NCBI RefSeq assembly: GCF_036002945.1
Contig: NZ_CP108529.1
Span: forward strand, 124,001-188,000
Direction: 5' to 3'
DNA length: 64,000 nucleotides
Origin: Streptomyces sp. NBC_01224
GTDB taxonomy: Bacteria > Actinomycetota > Actinomycetes > Streptomycetales > Streptomycetaceae
The first letter of the stretch is position 1. Every line of letters starts with the position of its first letter. The notes under the pieces were generated by a model, which was given only the letters and a program-made list of their open reading frames with translations, searched no databases and was not told the DNA's origin. Both the position numbers and the translations under genes were made by a program. Below, piece by piece: positions 47,504-56,462 of the stretch.

Positions 47504-47531
47504 TTTGTCGTTCGCTCCTTTGTCGTTCGCT
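47504..47531 (+). repeat. Tandem 13-bp direct repeat at the IS110 break
   Basis: TTTGTCGTTCGCT occurs at 47504-47516 and again at 47519-47531, separated by two bases. It sits exactly where the IS110 homology stops. Confidence 0.8.
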
Positions 47532-47645
47532 GGGGTGATGACCCGCGGGATGTGCCAGACCCTCGGCTTCCTCAGTTGATCACTGCCGTGGACGCACTCT
47601 GGCGCCTTTCACCTTATTCACTCGCCGACTCAGCCCGGGAAGCAC

Positions 47646-48197
47646 TCATGCCTGGTCGACAGGGCCCTTCTGGTTGCCCGCCGAGGTGGTGTGCAGGTCG
47701 AGGACCCAGTTCTGGCCGACGAGGTCGTGGCCGAAGCTGTTGTGGGGTTCCTCGTCGACGAGGATGAAGCCGAGACCCTGGTAGATCTTGCGCGCGGACA
47801 CCAGCACATCGTTCGTCCACAGTGTCACCTGCCAGTAGCCGGCCTCTCGCGCAAAGACCAGACATTCCTCGACAAGGCGGGTGCCGAGGCCGAGGCCCCT
47901 GGCCTTCGGAGTAACGAGCAGGATGCGCAGCTTGGCCACCCCTGGTTCGTCGCCGGCGACGAGGAAGACGCAGCCCGCGCGCTCGCCGTCGACCTCGGCG
48001 ATCCAGGCGGCCTCCTTGGCCCGGTCGCGGTCGGCAGCATAACCGGCGACGATCTTGGCGACCAAGGCTTCGAAGTCGGTGTTCCAGCGGAACTGCCGGT
48101 CGTAGATCTCACCGTGGGCCATCACCACCCAGCCCAGGTCACCGGGGCGGTTGGCACGGCGCACGATGACGTGCGGCTGGTGTTCTTGCTGCGACAT
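47646..48197 (-). CDS. GNAT-family N-acetyltransferase
   Basis: A 183-residue GNAT acetyltransferase. The acetyl-CoA site is clear: LRILLVTPKARGLGLGTRLV contains R-G-L-G-L-G, the classic Q/RxxGxG/A loop, followed by CLVFAREAGYWQVTLWTND and a final KIYQGLGF. The N-terminus (VIVRRANRPGDLGWVVMAHG) is like those of GNAT domains found with MarR regulators. It is divergent from a TetR gene, with starts 75 bp apart, so it is probably the TetR target. Confidence 0.93.
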   Translation of the reverse strand: MSQQEHQPHVIVRRANRPGDLGWVVMAHGEIYDRQFRWNTDFEALVAKIVAGYAADRDRAKEAAWIAEVDGERAGCVFLVAGDEPGVAKLRILLVTPKARGLGLGTRLVEECLVFAREAGYWQVTLWTNDVLVSARKIYQGLGFILVDEEPHNSFGHDLVGQNWVLDLHTTSAGNQKGPVDQA

Positions 48198-48272
48198 GGG
48201 TTGCTCTCCTGGCCCCTCGACTGCATTTCATTGCCACTGACACAACTGTTTCAGTAACGCTAGGCTAGCTCC

Positions 48273-48911
48273 ATGTCCCAGGAAGCGACAATCCCGTCCG
48301 CCCGGCAGGCCGAACTGCTGGAGGCCGCCTATCAGTACGCGCTCGCGCACGGCCTGGCAGACCTGTCCCTGCGCCCGCTGGCGTCGGCCATCGGCTCCAG
48401 CCCACGCGTTCTGATGTTCCTGTTCCGGAACAAAGACGGCCTGGTCAGGGCGCTGCTGGCGCGCGCCCGCACCGACGAGCTGACGGTCCTGGACCACCTT
48501 GCGCAAGCCGACCAGCCCATCGGCCTGGCCCCTGCGGCTGAGCACATCTGGGCCTGGCTCGCCGCCGAAGAACATCGCCCGCTGCTGCGGCTGTGGGCCG
48601 AGGCGTACACCCGATCCCTCGTCGAGCCCGGCGGCGCCTGGGCCGGCTTCGCCCGCGCCACCGTGAACGACTGGCTCGACGTCCTGGCCGCCTGCCAGCC
48701 ACAGCCCGAGAGGGACAGTGAGGTCGGCGCCACCCGCCGTACCCTGGCCCTGGCCGTGCTCCGTGGCGCCCTGCTCGACCTTCTCGCCACCGATGACGAG
48801 CGCCGGGCCACCGCTGCTGTCCACCACCAGCTCGCCCTGCTGCGCGTTGTTGTCACCGATATCGGCGCCCTGCCGCCGGCCGACACGGCAGCCGTAGTTT
48901 GTGATCGATAG
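48273..48911 (+). CDS. TetR/AcrR-family transcriptional regulator
   Basis: A 212-residue regulator. The DNA-binding region (ARQAELLEAAYQYALAHGLA, LRPLASAIGSSPRVLMFLFR) is followed by an all-helical ligand domain. The recognition-helix core SSPRVLMFLFRNKDGL is typical. It is transcribed away from the GNAT gene from a 75-bp intergenic space containing ACAACTGTTTCAGTAAC-like imperfect symmetry, which fits autoregulation and control of the acetyltransferase. Confidence 0.92.
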   Translation: MSQEATIPSARQAELLEAAYQYALAHGLADLSLRPLASAIGSSPRVLMFLFRNKDGLVRALLARARTDELTVLDHLAQADQPIGLAPAAEHIWAWLAAEEHRPLLRLWAEAYTRSLVEPGGAWAGFARATVNDWLDVLAACQPQPERDSEVGATRRTLALAVLRGALLDLLATDDERRATAAVHHQLALLRVVVTDIGALPPADTAAVVCDR

Positions 48912-49207
48912 CATGCCGGTGCGGTCAGCGGCCGGGCGGGATAGCTTCAGGTAAATAGGGGATGGCGGCAAGGACGCTGTCCCCACCTCCACGGCGACCG
49001 CCCGCACGCGGCACCCAGCACCGATACGCTGCCTCTCAGGAATGACAACTCCCCTGGCTGAGATGCATGTGTCCTGTCGCTGCGTAATTGGCAGGCGCCC
49101 GTCGGTCGTCAGGAACGTGGCCTCGCTCATCCACCATCGCAGCCTGCTGGGTTACGGCCTGTTGCGAAAGTGGATCGTCTGTCAGACCTGCCTGGCATGC
49201 TCCGAGC
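48912..49207. other. Intergenic region, possible solitary IS end
   Basis: No gene. GGCCTGTTGCGAAAGTGG (about 49154-49171) resembles the terminal sequence of IS5-type elements and shares its core TTGCGA with 49668-49676 next to the IS5 copy. It may be a leftover end. Confidence 0.3.
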
Positions 49208-49663
49208 ATGGAGATGACAGTGCAGCTGACGATCGACTGCTCCGATCCGCAGAAAATGGTGGCTTTCTGGGCCGAGGCCCTGGGCTACGTGCCTGAGCCT
49301 CCGCCTGGCGGGCACGCCACGTGGCGTGCTTACTGGGCGGCGGTGGGGGTGCCCGAGGCGGAGTTGCCAGCCGGTGCCGGGGATATTCCGGAGTCCATCA
49401 TCGATCCCGCGGGACGTGGACCGAGGGTGTGGTTCCAGCAGGTTCCGGAGCCGAAGGTCGCCAAGAACCGGTGGCACTTCGACCTGAAGGTCGGTGGGGG
49501 CCGTGACGTCCCACTGGACGTCCGCACACAGCGGGTCAAGGCTACGGTGGAACGGCTGGTCAAAGCTGGTGCCACCGTGCTGCGGATCAAGGATGAGCCG
49601 GACATGGGGCTCTACGCCGCCGCCATGCAGGACCCCGAGGGCAACGAATTCGACGTCGCCTGA
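49208..49663 (+). CDS. VOC-superfamily (glyoxalase-like) protein
   Basis: A 151-residue protein with the vicinal-oxygen-chelate fold: QLTIDCSDPQKMVAFWAEAL at the N-terminus, RWHFDLKVGGGRDV in the middle and MQDPEGNEFDV at the end. The conserved His and the final Glu of the metal site are in place (H in RWHFDL, E in PEGNEF). It could be a lyase, dioxygenase or resistance protein. ATG at 49208; MTV at 49214 is an alternative. An IS5 remnant begins 21 bp beyond its stop. Confidence 0.9.
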   Translation: MEMTVQLTIDCSDPQKMVAFWAEALGYVPEPPPGGHATWRAYWAAVGVPEAELPAGAGDIPESIIDPAGRGPRVWFQQVPEPKVAKNRWHFDLKVGGGRDVPLDVRTQRVKATVERLVKAGATVLRIKDEPDMGLYAAAMQDPEGNEFDVA

Positions 49664-49684
49664 GGGCCGTTGCGACGGTGCTGG

Positions 49685-50430
49685 TCACAGCCACTCGTTC
49701 ACGGCTGCGACCAGCACAGTCGCCTCGTGGCGGACGGCGAGCTTGTCGTACCTCGTGGCCACTGCCCTGTGCCTTTTAAGTCGGTTGATCCCGCACTCGA
49801 CCGCATGGCGCTCGCGGTAATCCACCGCATCGAAACGCGGCCGTCGGCCGCCACGGGAGCCGAGCTTCCTGCGGTTGCGGGCCTGGTCAGCCTTGTATGG
49901 GATGGTGCAGCGGATTCCACGGCGGTGCAGGTAGGCGCGGTTCTTGCGGGAGGAGTACGCCCGATCGGCGCGTACTCGATCGGGGCGGACGCGTGGCCGG
50001 CCCGATCCGATGCGGGGTACGCGGACATTCTCCAGCACGGGCTCGAATTACGGCGAGTCGCCGCGCTGCCCGGCCGTCGCCACGATCGACATGGGCTTTT
50101 GACCCTGCTCGACAGCCACGAGCAGCTTGGTGGTGAACCCGCCACGTGAGCGTCTCAGCCCGTGATCACGGGGCTCGGCCAGCACTCCGCCCGGTGGTTC
50201 GTTCTGTAGGTCCCCCTGCTTCCTGGCCCCTGCCGCATGCTGATGGGCGCGACACACTGTGGAATCGACGCTCAGGTCCCACGTGATCCCACCCTTCGCG
50301 TCGGCCTGGGACTGAAGTCGGGTGAGGACCCGGTGCCAGGTGCCGTCTCGTTGCCATCGGCGGAACAGAGCCTGGCTTCAGAGCCGCTACGGGATCCGGT
50401 TCAGCTCAGCCCCGTATGGACCTGTCGGAT
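49685..50430 (-). pseudogene. IS5-family transposase inactivated by a stop codon
   Basis: Read on the minus strand from about 50375: LFRRWQRDGTWHRVLTRLQS, WDLSVDSTVCRAHQHAAGAR (first Asp of DDE), GGFTTKLLVAVEQGQKPMSI. A TAA then falls at 50048-50050, and the same frame resumes with [37 protein letters not shown] (second Asp) and [20 protein letters not shown] (Glu), ending VAAVNEWL. The stop stands where the family has a Gln codon. The first 40 or so residues (50380-50430) are degraded. Only the stop and the damaged front prevent function. Confidence 0.85.
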
Positions 50431-50555
50431 TGTGCAGGTGGTGCAGTCGGCATGAGGCTGGAGTCCAAGCCCGTGGGCGGCCGGACCAGGAACCCGGTGC
50501 GGCCGCGCCCAGCCGTCGAGCCGAGGGCGACCACGGCTGACCAGCCTGAGAAGCC

Positions 50556-50770
50556 AGGGGCCATCATTGTCGGAGTCGACGGCTCGGACTCATCGAAGCA
50601 GCCATTCGCTGGCCGTGCGAAGGGCGGAGTTCATCCATGGTGTGGCGAAAGCGGAAACCGTTGAGGATTTCCCGCAGTTCCACGGCGCGCTCGACTGATT
50701 GCCCCACACCAGCGGCGATGAAGCGGCCCGCCGGACGATCCGCGCACACCGGCTGACCCATCGCCAGGTT
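50556..50770 (+). pseudogene. Universal stress protein remnant with frameshift
   Basis: KPGAIIVGVDGSDSSKQ is the start of a UspA domain. After a frameshift near 50600 the next frame gives LAVRRAEFIHGVAKAETVED and FPQFHGALD. A stop comes at 50696-50698, then LPHTSGDEAARRTIRAHRLT continues the family pattern. The ATP-binding C-terminal G-x2-G-x9-G-S/T is absent. Confidence 0.7.
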
Positions 50771-50878
50771 CTCGCGCCGGGCTTCACGGCTGCCCGGCGC
50801 CTGCTGTGCCGGGCGACCTCATCCCGGAGGAGCCATGACCGGCGGCATCTCCCATATCCCTCATCCTCCAGAAAGAAC

Positions 50879-51334
50879 GTGATCAGCGTGGCCCGGAACT
50901 GCCGTCTGATCCTGAGCTCGCCGTCCGAGGTCTGGGGACTGCTGTCCGACGGCCACCGCTACGGGGAGTGGGTGACAGGAACCCAGCAGGTCCTCGCCGC
51001 GGACTCGCATTGGCCAGAAGTAGGCGCCCGCCTGAAAGTCCGAGTTGGTGCCGGCCCCCTGACCCTCGACGACACTTGCGTCGTCCGCATCTGCGAACCG
51101 CAACACCGCCTCGAACTGGAAGCCAAGGCAGATCCTTTCGGCGCAGCTCGCATCGCCATGAACTTGATCCCCTGGGGCGAGAACACCCTCCTCGTTCTCG
51201 ACTGGCACCCCCTCCGGGGCCCCGGCACCCGGATGCATGGACTCCCCGTGGATTACATCGTCGCGGTCCGCAACGGCATGATGCTGACGAAGCTGGCCCG
51301 GATCGCGATGCGCGAGCATGGCGGAAGCGCTTGA
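50879..51334 (+). CDS. SRPBCC-fold (polyketide cyclase/dehydrase-like) protein
   Basis: A 151-residue START-like helix-grip protein: RLILSSPSEVWGLLSDGHRY, GEWVTGTQQVLAADSHWPEV, RICEPQHRLELEAKADPFGA and a long C-terminal helix (VAVRNGMMLTKLARIAMREH). Such proteins bind hydrophobic ligands. GTG at 50879 has a weak purine-rich site upstream (AGAAAG); GTG at 50888 is possible. It stands alone next to the universal stress remnant. Confidence 0.87.
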   Translation: MISVARNCRLILSSPSEVWGLLSDGHRYGEWVTGTQQVLAADSHWPEVGARLKVRVGAGPLTLDDTCVVRICEPQHRLELEAKADPFGAARIAMNLIPWGENTLLVLDWHPLRGPGTRMHGLPVDYIVAVRNGMMLTKLARIAMREHGGSA

Positions 51335-51499
51335 GGCACCTTGCAGAACACCCGCCGCGGATCAGCTATCGAATTCAGGCCGCCTTCCGGAGCCGTCGCA
51401 CGCAGAACGCCGGGAGGGGCTCGGTGAACGCACCCGGCTTTCTCCGGACCGCCGGAAAACCATCGGGTCACCTGACGGGTGCCGCCGTAGCCTTGCCTG

Positions 51500-52069
51500 A
51501 TGACTACCACTTCTATTGAAGATCTCGCACGCGCGTGCGAAGCCGTCGGCGACCTGATCGCCGAGATCCGCCCCGAGCAGTGGAAAGCGCCGACGCCCTG
51601 CACGGGATGGAACGTGCGCGATGTGGTCAACCACCTGGTCGGCATGGACCTGGTGTTCGCAGCCTTGATCGAGGGTGGCCCGATGCCCGAGCGCGGAGCA
51701 GACCGCCTCGGTGACGACCCGGTCGGGGCCTGCCGGGCCTCCGGCGCTTCGCTGCAGGCCGCTTTCTCTCGTCCCGGGGTACTCGAGCGGAGTTATCGCG
51801 GACCCTTGGGGAGTGCCACGGGCGCCGAGCGCCTGCAGATCCGCCTGTACGATCTGCTCGCTCACGGATGGGACCTCGCCCAAGCCACCGGAATCCCTGC
51901 CCGGCTGCCCGAAGACCTTACCGAGCAGGCCCTGGCGTTCGTTCAGGTCCAACTCGCCCCCCAGTCCCGAACGGGACGATTCGCCGAGCCGCAACCCGTC
52001 GAGGAGACCGCTCCGGCCATCGATCGGCTTGCCGCGTTTCTCGGGCGGCCGGTCCCACCGCAGTTGTGA
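51500..52069 (+). CDS. TIGR03086-type DinB-like metal-binding protein
   Basis: A 189-residue four-helix-bundle protein of the mycothiol-dependent maleylpyruvate isomerase/DinB superfamily. PTPCTGWNVRDVVNHLVGMD carries the first metal-binding His, and RLYDLLAHGWDLAQATG the second. The final helix ends LAAFLGRPVPP, as in the TIGR03086 group. It may use mycothiol, the actinobacterial thiol, in a transferase-like reaction; the substrate is unknown. ATG at 51500. Confidence 0.9.
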   Translation: MTTTSIEDLARACEAVGDLIAEIRPEQWKAPTPCTGWNVRDVVNHLVGMDLVFAALIEGGPMPERGADRLGDDPVGACRASGASLQAAFSRPGVLERSYRGPLGSATGAERLQIRLYDLLAHGWDLAQATGIPARLPEDLTEQALAFVQVQLAPQSRTGRFAEPQPVEETAPAIDRLAAFLGRPVPPQL

Positions 52070-52430
52070 GACCGATCGCGGGCAACTGGCCGCCCCGAAG
52101 CCACGCCCGCTGCTGATCCACGGAGGGCGGCGAGAGGCAGGCCGGTGGAGCCAGGAGAACCTCGACGCTGGTGCGGATCCCGGTGAGGTTCCAGTCGCTG
52201 GTCCCGATCCGCGCGGCGGCAGTTGTCACGATGTCGACCTGCTCTCCCCTGCGCGAGGTCAGCGAGCAGATCGGCATGTCCGTCCCACTGGCTGTCAGAT
52301 ATTTGGCATGGTCACCACCGTGCGCAAGAGAGGACAAGAGCCGGGGCACACCGCACCCGGCCCGCCGCACGGCGACCGCATCGTGAAATCGCCCTGGCTG
52401 ACGGACCGAAGCTTCGTAGGGTGCTCAGAT
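52070..52430. other. Intergenic region, unassigned minus-strand fragment
   Basis: A minus frame near 52140-52300 reads PICSLTSRRGEQVDIVTTAA, then GTSDWNLTGIRTSVEVLL. This looks like part of a real protein, but with no start, stop context or family that I recognise. It also holds the promoter of the aminotransferase. Confidence 0.35.
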
Positions 52431-53633
52431 ATGACGACCACAGCCGATATCGGCACCACCGCCGCCCCTGCTCTTGCCGCCCGCACCGCCGACGTGGCGG
52501 CATCCCCCGTCCGGGAGATCCTGGCGCTGACCACCCGCCCCGAGGTCATCTCGTTCGCGGGAGGCCTCCCCGCCCCCGAGCTTTTCGACGCGGAGGGCAT
52601 CCGCGCGGCCTACGACGCGGTGCTGCGCGAGTCGCCGCGGCAGGTGCTGCAGTACTCGACCACCGAGGGCGACCCGTCGCTGCGCGCAGCCGTCGCCACC
52701 CGGCTCACCACGCGCGGCCTGCCGACCGACCTCGAGGACCTGCTGATCACCGGCGGCTCGCAGCAGGGTCTGTCGCTGCTGGCCTCGGCCCTGCTGGAGC
52801 CCGGCGACACCGTCCTGGTCGAGGATCCGACCTATCTCGCCGCGCTGCAGTGCTTCGGACTCGCAGCCGCGCGGATCATCCCGGTCCCCTCAGATGAGGA
52901 CGGCATCATGCCGGACGCGCTGGACGCTCTCGTCGCGGCGGAACGGCCCAAGCTGCTGTATCTGGTGCCCAACTTCCAGAACCCGACCGGCCGGACGCTG
53001 CCACTCGAACGCCGGCGAGCGGTCGCGGAGGTGGCGGCACGGCGCGGACTCTGGGTCGTCGAGGACGACCCGTACGGCGAGCTGCGCTTCAGCGGCGAAC
53101 CGGTGCAGTGGATCTCTGGCTGTGCCGGGGCAAAGGACCGCACAGTGCTGCTGAGCAGCTTCTCCAAGGTGATGGCCCCCGGGCTGCGGCTCGGCTGGCT
53201 GCGCGGCCCGGCCGCGCTCCGGCGCGCCTGCGTCATAGCCAAGCAGGCCGCCGACCTGCACACGTCGACAGTCGACCAGGCCGCCACAGCCCGCTACCTC
53301 GCCGACTCCGACCTGGACGCCCACCTCACCACCGTCCGCAACGCCTATCGTGAGCGTCGCGACGCCCTGCTCGCCGGACTGGCGGACGCATTGCCCGCCG
53401 GGAGCAGCTGGAACCGTCCGGACGGCGGCATGTTCCTCTGGGCCCGCCTCCCCTCCGACCACGACGCGACCGCCCTGCTCCGGCAAGCGGTCGCCCACAA
53501 CGTGGCCTACGTCCCCGGTGCTCCCTTCTTCGCCGGCCACCCGGACTTGGCGACGCTGCGCCTGTCGTTCACCACCCACACCCCCGCCGAGATCGCGGAC
53601 GGCCTGACCCGCCTGGCCAAGGCACTCTGCTGA
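52431..53633 (+). CDS. PLP-dependent class I/II aminotransferase (2-aminoadipate/MocR-type)
   Basis: A 400-residue fold-type I aminotransferase. VISFAGGLPAPELFDAEGIR near 38, QYSTTEGDPSLRAAVA near 72, NFQNPTGRTLP near 180, VVEDDPYGELRF near 208 and the PLP lysine in LLSSFSKVMAPGLRLGW near 245 are all conserved. This sequence style is shared by LysN-type 2-aminoadipate and aromatic/branched aminotransferases, without the MocR DNA-binding domain. ATG at 52431 begins TTTADIGTTAAPALAAR. Substrate not determinable. Confidence 0.93.
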   Translation: MTTTADIGTTAAPALAARTADVAASPVREILALTTRPEVISFAGGLPAPELFDAEGIRAAYDAVLRESPRQVLQYSTTEGDPSLRAAVATRLTTRGLPTDLEDLLITGGSQQGLSLLASALLEPGDTVLVEDPTYLAALQCFGLAAARIIPVPSDEDGIMPDALDALVAAERPKLLYLVPNFQNPTGRTLPLERRRAVAEVAARRGLWVVEDDPYGELRFSGEPVQWISGCAGAKDRTVLLSSFSKVMAPGLRLGWLRGPAALRRACVIAKQAADLHTSTVDQAATARYLADSDLDAHLTTVRNAYRERRDALLAGLADALPAGSSWNRPDGGMFLWARLPSDHDATALLRQAVAHNVAYVPGAPFFAGHPDLATLRLSFTTHTPAEIADGLTRLAKALC

Positions 53634-54295
53634 CCCCAGCCCCCGCCAGGCACGGCCGTCCCCGATCGCAGAGCGTCAACAACTCCACGATGGGGGACGC
53701 CGTGTCTGTGCCCTGGCCCTGCCCTACCGGCGGGCGCTCCAAGTGCCGCTGAAGCGGTGGCCCGCCGAATCCGGGCATCCCCTCAGGCCAGCCCCGCCTG
53801 GAGATCCGCATGAGGGGTTCACGAACGCCCTTCGCCGTTCCCCTTCCCTATACGGTGAACTTCGCGACTTGCCCGGACCTCCCGGCACCGAAGAAAGAGC
53901 CACGATGCACTGCCCGACCGCGACGCCGGGCAAGGACGCTGTCCCCGTGTAAAGCGACACATCACAGTGGGACACGGCCTTTGCCGCGAGTCCGAGTCGT
54001 CGTGAGGCACGTTGGCGACGTACGGCACATACAGCCGTTCGACGTCATTCGGTTCCGGATGACGTCGCCGACGTCCAACGTGCCTTCACGCGAAGAGGAG
54101 TTGGCCCACCTCGTACCGAAGGAAGTGAGGTCCCACATCGGGCGGAAGGGTCCCGGTGCAGACAGGAGCGCGGCGGCACCGCCCACTCAGCGCCCCTGTT
54201 TGCTGCCGGGATCTCACGGCCAGACCCAGGGCAATGTCCGATCCGGCTGATAGCGTGCCGCGTCCGGCAGAAAAGATCATGAGAGGACGGCAGCC
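53634..54295. other. Intergenic region with a long inverted repeat
   Basis: No gene is convincing. 54001-54021 and 54061-54090 form an imperfect inverted repeat: CGTGAGGCACGTTGG on the left, and CGTGAAGGCACGTTGG as the complement of 54075-54090, with CGACGT also repeated, around a loop of about 40 bp. It could form a cruciform or an RNA hairpin upstream of the Imm49 gene. Confidence 0.45.
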
Positions 54296-55249
54296 GTGCA
54301 GGAAGTGACGCGCCACGGGGTCAGCGGACAGCACATAGCCCAGGCACTCGACGACATCAGCCGACGGACTCGGGGGCGGTGGCACTGGATGCGCTACGAC
54401 GACCCGTCCCCCGAGAAGCTGCAGGAGATGCATGACGAGCTCCTCGACCACATCGCCGCCCGCACCGTGGAGGATCCCGCGCTCGACGAGGCATCGCGCT
54501 CGGCACTTCGGACCGCGGCGGAGTGTTCCCTGGGAGTGCTGAGCGTTGGCTGCTTCCCCGACGGCGACCAGGAGATCGTCTTTCCGCTCATCGGCGAGAG
54601 GCTCAGCAGCGATGACATCGCCTTCGGCGACGTCATCGAGCAGGCCCCCACGGCCGGAACGTGGGTCGACGCGTTTACGATGTGCCTGGTCAGTGGCCTG
54701 GTGTGGGAATGGCGACGGGTGATCGGTCTGCTGCTGCGGGACGACTACGCGCCCGCGATCCGCGACGGAGTGCCGTACTCAGAACTGAACTCGACGTCGG
54801 ATCCGGCGGACCTTGCCGCGATGGATGCACTGTGCGGCTACCTGACCCAGGCGCGCGGGCACCTGCCCCGAGACTGGCCCACCGTGACCCTGTGCAAGCC
54901 GGACGCCGACGAGCGCGCCGAGGCGGCCCGGAAACTGGACGCAGCCGGCCCCCTGACACCGGACCAGCTCCTCCTTCGCGTACTCCTCGATGACGACCAG
55001 CACGCCTTTGAGCAGGCTCTCGCGGCCCGGCTCATCGAGCACCGGGAAAGCGTGGGACCCGATCCTGTCCCCAGGACTCTGCTGCCGCTCGGCGCCCTTG
55101 GCCTGGCCGCCCTTGCGGTCCAAGTGCATGGGTGGGAGTTGGGCATCCGGTCCGGCTATCTGCCGCACGGCATGCTGGGTTCACCGGAGGCGCTGCGGCG
55201 AGCGGCGGACGCTGGCGGGAATGGCCTGGGCTATTGGACCGCAAAGTAA
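54296..55249 (+). CDS. Imm49-family immunity protein
   Basis: A 317-residue all-helical protein with the Imm49 profile: an N-terminal helix pair, AECSLGVLSVGCFPDGDQEI, the central TFMCLVSGLVWEWRRVIGLL-like region (read here as TMCLVSGLVWEWRRVIGLL) and the C-terminal ALGLAALAVQVHGWELGIRS, followed by the Y-L-P segment. Imm49 proteins neutralise toxins of polymorphic toxin systems. No toxin, secretion marker or second immunity gene lies nearby, so it may be an orphan protecting against toxins from other strains. GTG start at 54296. Confidence 0.82.
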   Translation: MQEVTRHGVSGQHIAQALDDISRRTRGRWHWMRYDDPSPEKLQEMHDELLDHIAARTVEDPALDEASRSALRTAAECSLGVLSVGCFPDGDQEIVFPLIGERLSSDDIAFGDVIEQAPTAGTWVDAFTMCLVSGLVWEWRRVIGLLLRDDYAPAIRDGVPYSELNSTSDPADLAAMDALCGYLTQARGHLPRDWPTVTLCKPDADERAEAARKLDAAGPLTPDQLLLRVLLDDDQHAFEQALAARLIEHRESVGPDPVPRTLLPLGALGLAALAVQVHGWELGIRSGYLPHGMLGSPEALRRAADAGGNGLGYWTAK

Positions 55250-55362
55250 TCAATTCGGACAGCCCTCAGTCCTCAAGCGCTTACGGAGGGCGTTGTACTG
55301 TCTGCTGTTGGTGAGCGGTGCGGCGCTGTCAGTGGGCTTGCCTACGGTGCCAACATGACTAG

Positions 55363-55650
55363 GTGATGTCGCGTAACACTGCCGAGCCGCAAGCCGTATT
55401 CGCCCTGAAAGGTGGCACGTTGCCTGACATGGATGGTCTGGTTGACGCGGACCCGGGACATGTGAGGCTGCTACTGGAGGGGCATACCAGCGCTGCGGCA
55501 CGGTTGCTGGCGGCGGTGTATCGGGCCTCGGAGCACGTTCACCGAGATCTGGACGCGGGGTTGCGGCGGCAACTGCTGGCACTGGACTCGGCCCGATACG
55601 GGGACCACGAGTTCTCGGCCCGGATCAACCTTGATCTTGTCCAACACTTC
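55363..55650 (+). pseudogene. N-terminal fragment of a WD40-type gene, paralogue of the one at 31-33 kb
   Basis: The frame (GTG or ATG start at 55363-55366) gives HTSAAARLLAAVYRASEHVH, RDLDAGLRRQLLALDSARYG and DHEFSARI. This matches the N-terminal domain of the WD40 protein ending at 31179 (TATVYRSVARRL, RAQLLSLEAARFGWPDLSAR). It loses homology after ARI, and the frame ends at 55674 with no WD40 repeats. Confidence 0.6.
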
Positions 55651-55789
55651 CCTCATCGACGCTCCCGCGGTTGAGGGTGCTGGACACGAGACGGGCCGAT
55701 CGCGCCAGGTCGGGGTGGAGATGCGGTGAGCACTTCGCACGGGAAGGCCGAACCGTAATCGGAATGACGGTGCGTCAAAAGAACTCCCC

Positions 55790-55900
55790 AACGGCGCCAC
55801 TGTGAAGCTCGGCGTGTTCCTCAGTAACCCGAGAACCCGCCGCGACCGCCTCACCTAAGACCAGCTCACCGCCCTTGCAGAGCTGGGCAAATGGGCATGA
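55790..55900 (+). pseudogene. Helicase-associated domain remnant
   Basis: The frame reads VKLGVFLSNPRTRRDRLT, a TAA, then DQLTALAELGKWA. This is the pattern of the repeated helicase-associated domains (L-G-x-F-x-x-N-x-R-x-R-R-x-x-L-T-x-x-Q-x-x-x-L-A-x-L-G) of Streptomyces DEAD-box-like proteins. It is a short, interrupted piece. Confidence 0.5.
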
Positions 55901-55985
55901 CACCGGCATCTTTGCGTGGACGGCTACCAGGCAGCCGACCGCCCATGTCTGTTCAGTTGTGGGACAGGCTCCGTACGCTGTGGCC

Positions 55986-56462
55986 ATGGAGTGGACAACG
56001 CTGTTCAGCACGGCGTTCGGAGCAGTGATCGGTGTCGGAAGCACCTTGCTCGCGGACCGGTTGCGATGGCACCGGGACACCAGTGAACGTGATAGAGAGG
56101 CTCTGCGTACGTCCTACGCCCAGTTCCTGGAAGCGCTGACCCAGGCCCGGGACATAGTCAGCCAAGCAAGCCGGGACTCGAACACCTCAGAGGAGGATCG
56201 GCGGATAGCGCCGACCGCACTGTTCGATCACGGGGTCTACGTCAAGCAGTACCAGCTAGAGCTCTTGGCCCCGCCGCAGGTCGTGACGAAGGCGAGAGAC
56301 GCCGCCCACAAGCTGGCCCAGTACCGGGATGTGGTGGCGGCTGGTGCCAGACGAGACGATCCGGAATGTGAGCAGTCGCGCCGCGCCTTCCGCGTCGCCC
56401 GCGAGGAACTGATGGAAACCATGCGCATCGCTGTGGCACGCAAGACCAACCACACCGGTTAG
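55986..56462 (+). CDS. Hypothetical single-pass membrane protein with coiled coil
   Basis: A 158-residue protein beginning MEWTTLFSTAFGAVIGVGST, which forms one transmembrane helix with the C-terminus inside. A long charged helical region follows (ADRLRWHRDTSERDREALRT, YAQFLEALTQARDIVSQASR), probably a coiled coil. This layout is frequent in Streptomyces proteins of unknown role. ATG at 55986 is chosen as the start of the helix; the frame extends to 55875. Confidence 0.78.
   Translation: MEWTTLFSTAFGAVIGVGSTLLADRLRWHRDTSERDREALRTSYAQFLEALTQARDIVSQASRDSNTSEEDRRIAPTALFDHGVYVKQYQLELLAPPQVVTKARDAAHKLAQYRDVVAAGARRDDPECEQSRRAFRVAREELMETMRIAVARKTNHTG

Noticed and set aside
49154..49676. GGCC-TGTTGCGA at 49154 and GGCC-GTTGCGA at 49668 as a pair of IS ends
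   Set aside because: Both are in the same orientation, so they cannot be the two inverted ends of one element; at most one is a leftover.
50564..50761. A minus-strand protein fragment (VERAVELREILNGFRFRHTM) near 50.6-50.7 kb
   Set aside because: The plus strand over the same bases matches a universal stress protein better, in the right order and with the expected neighbouring segments.
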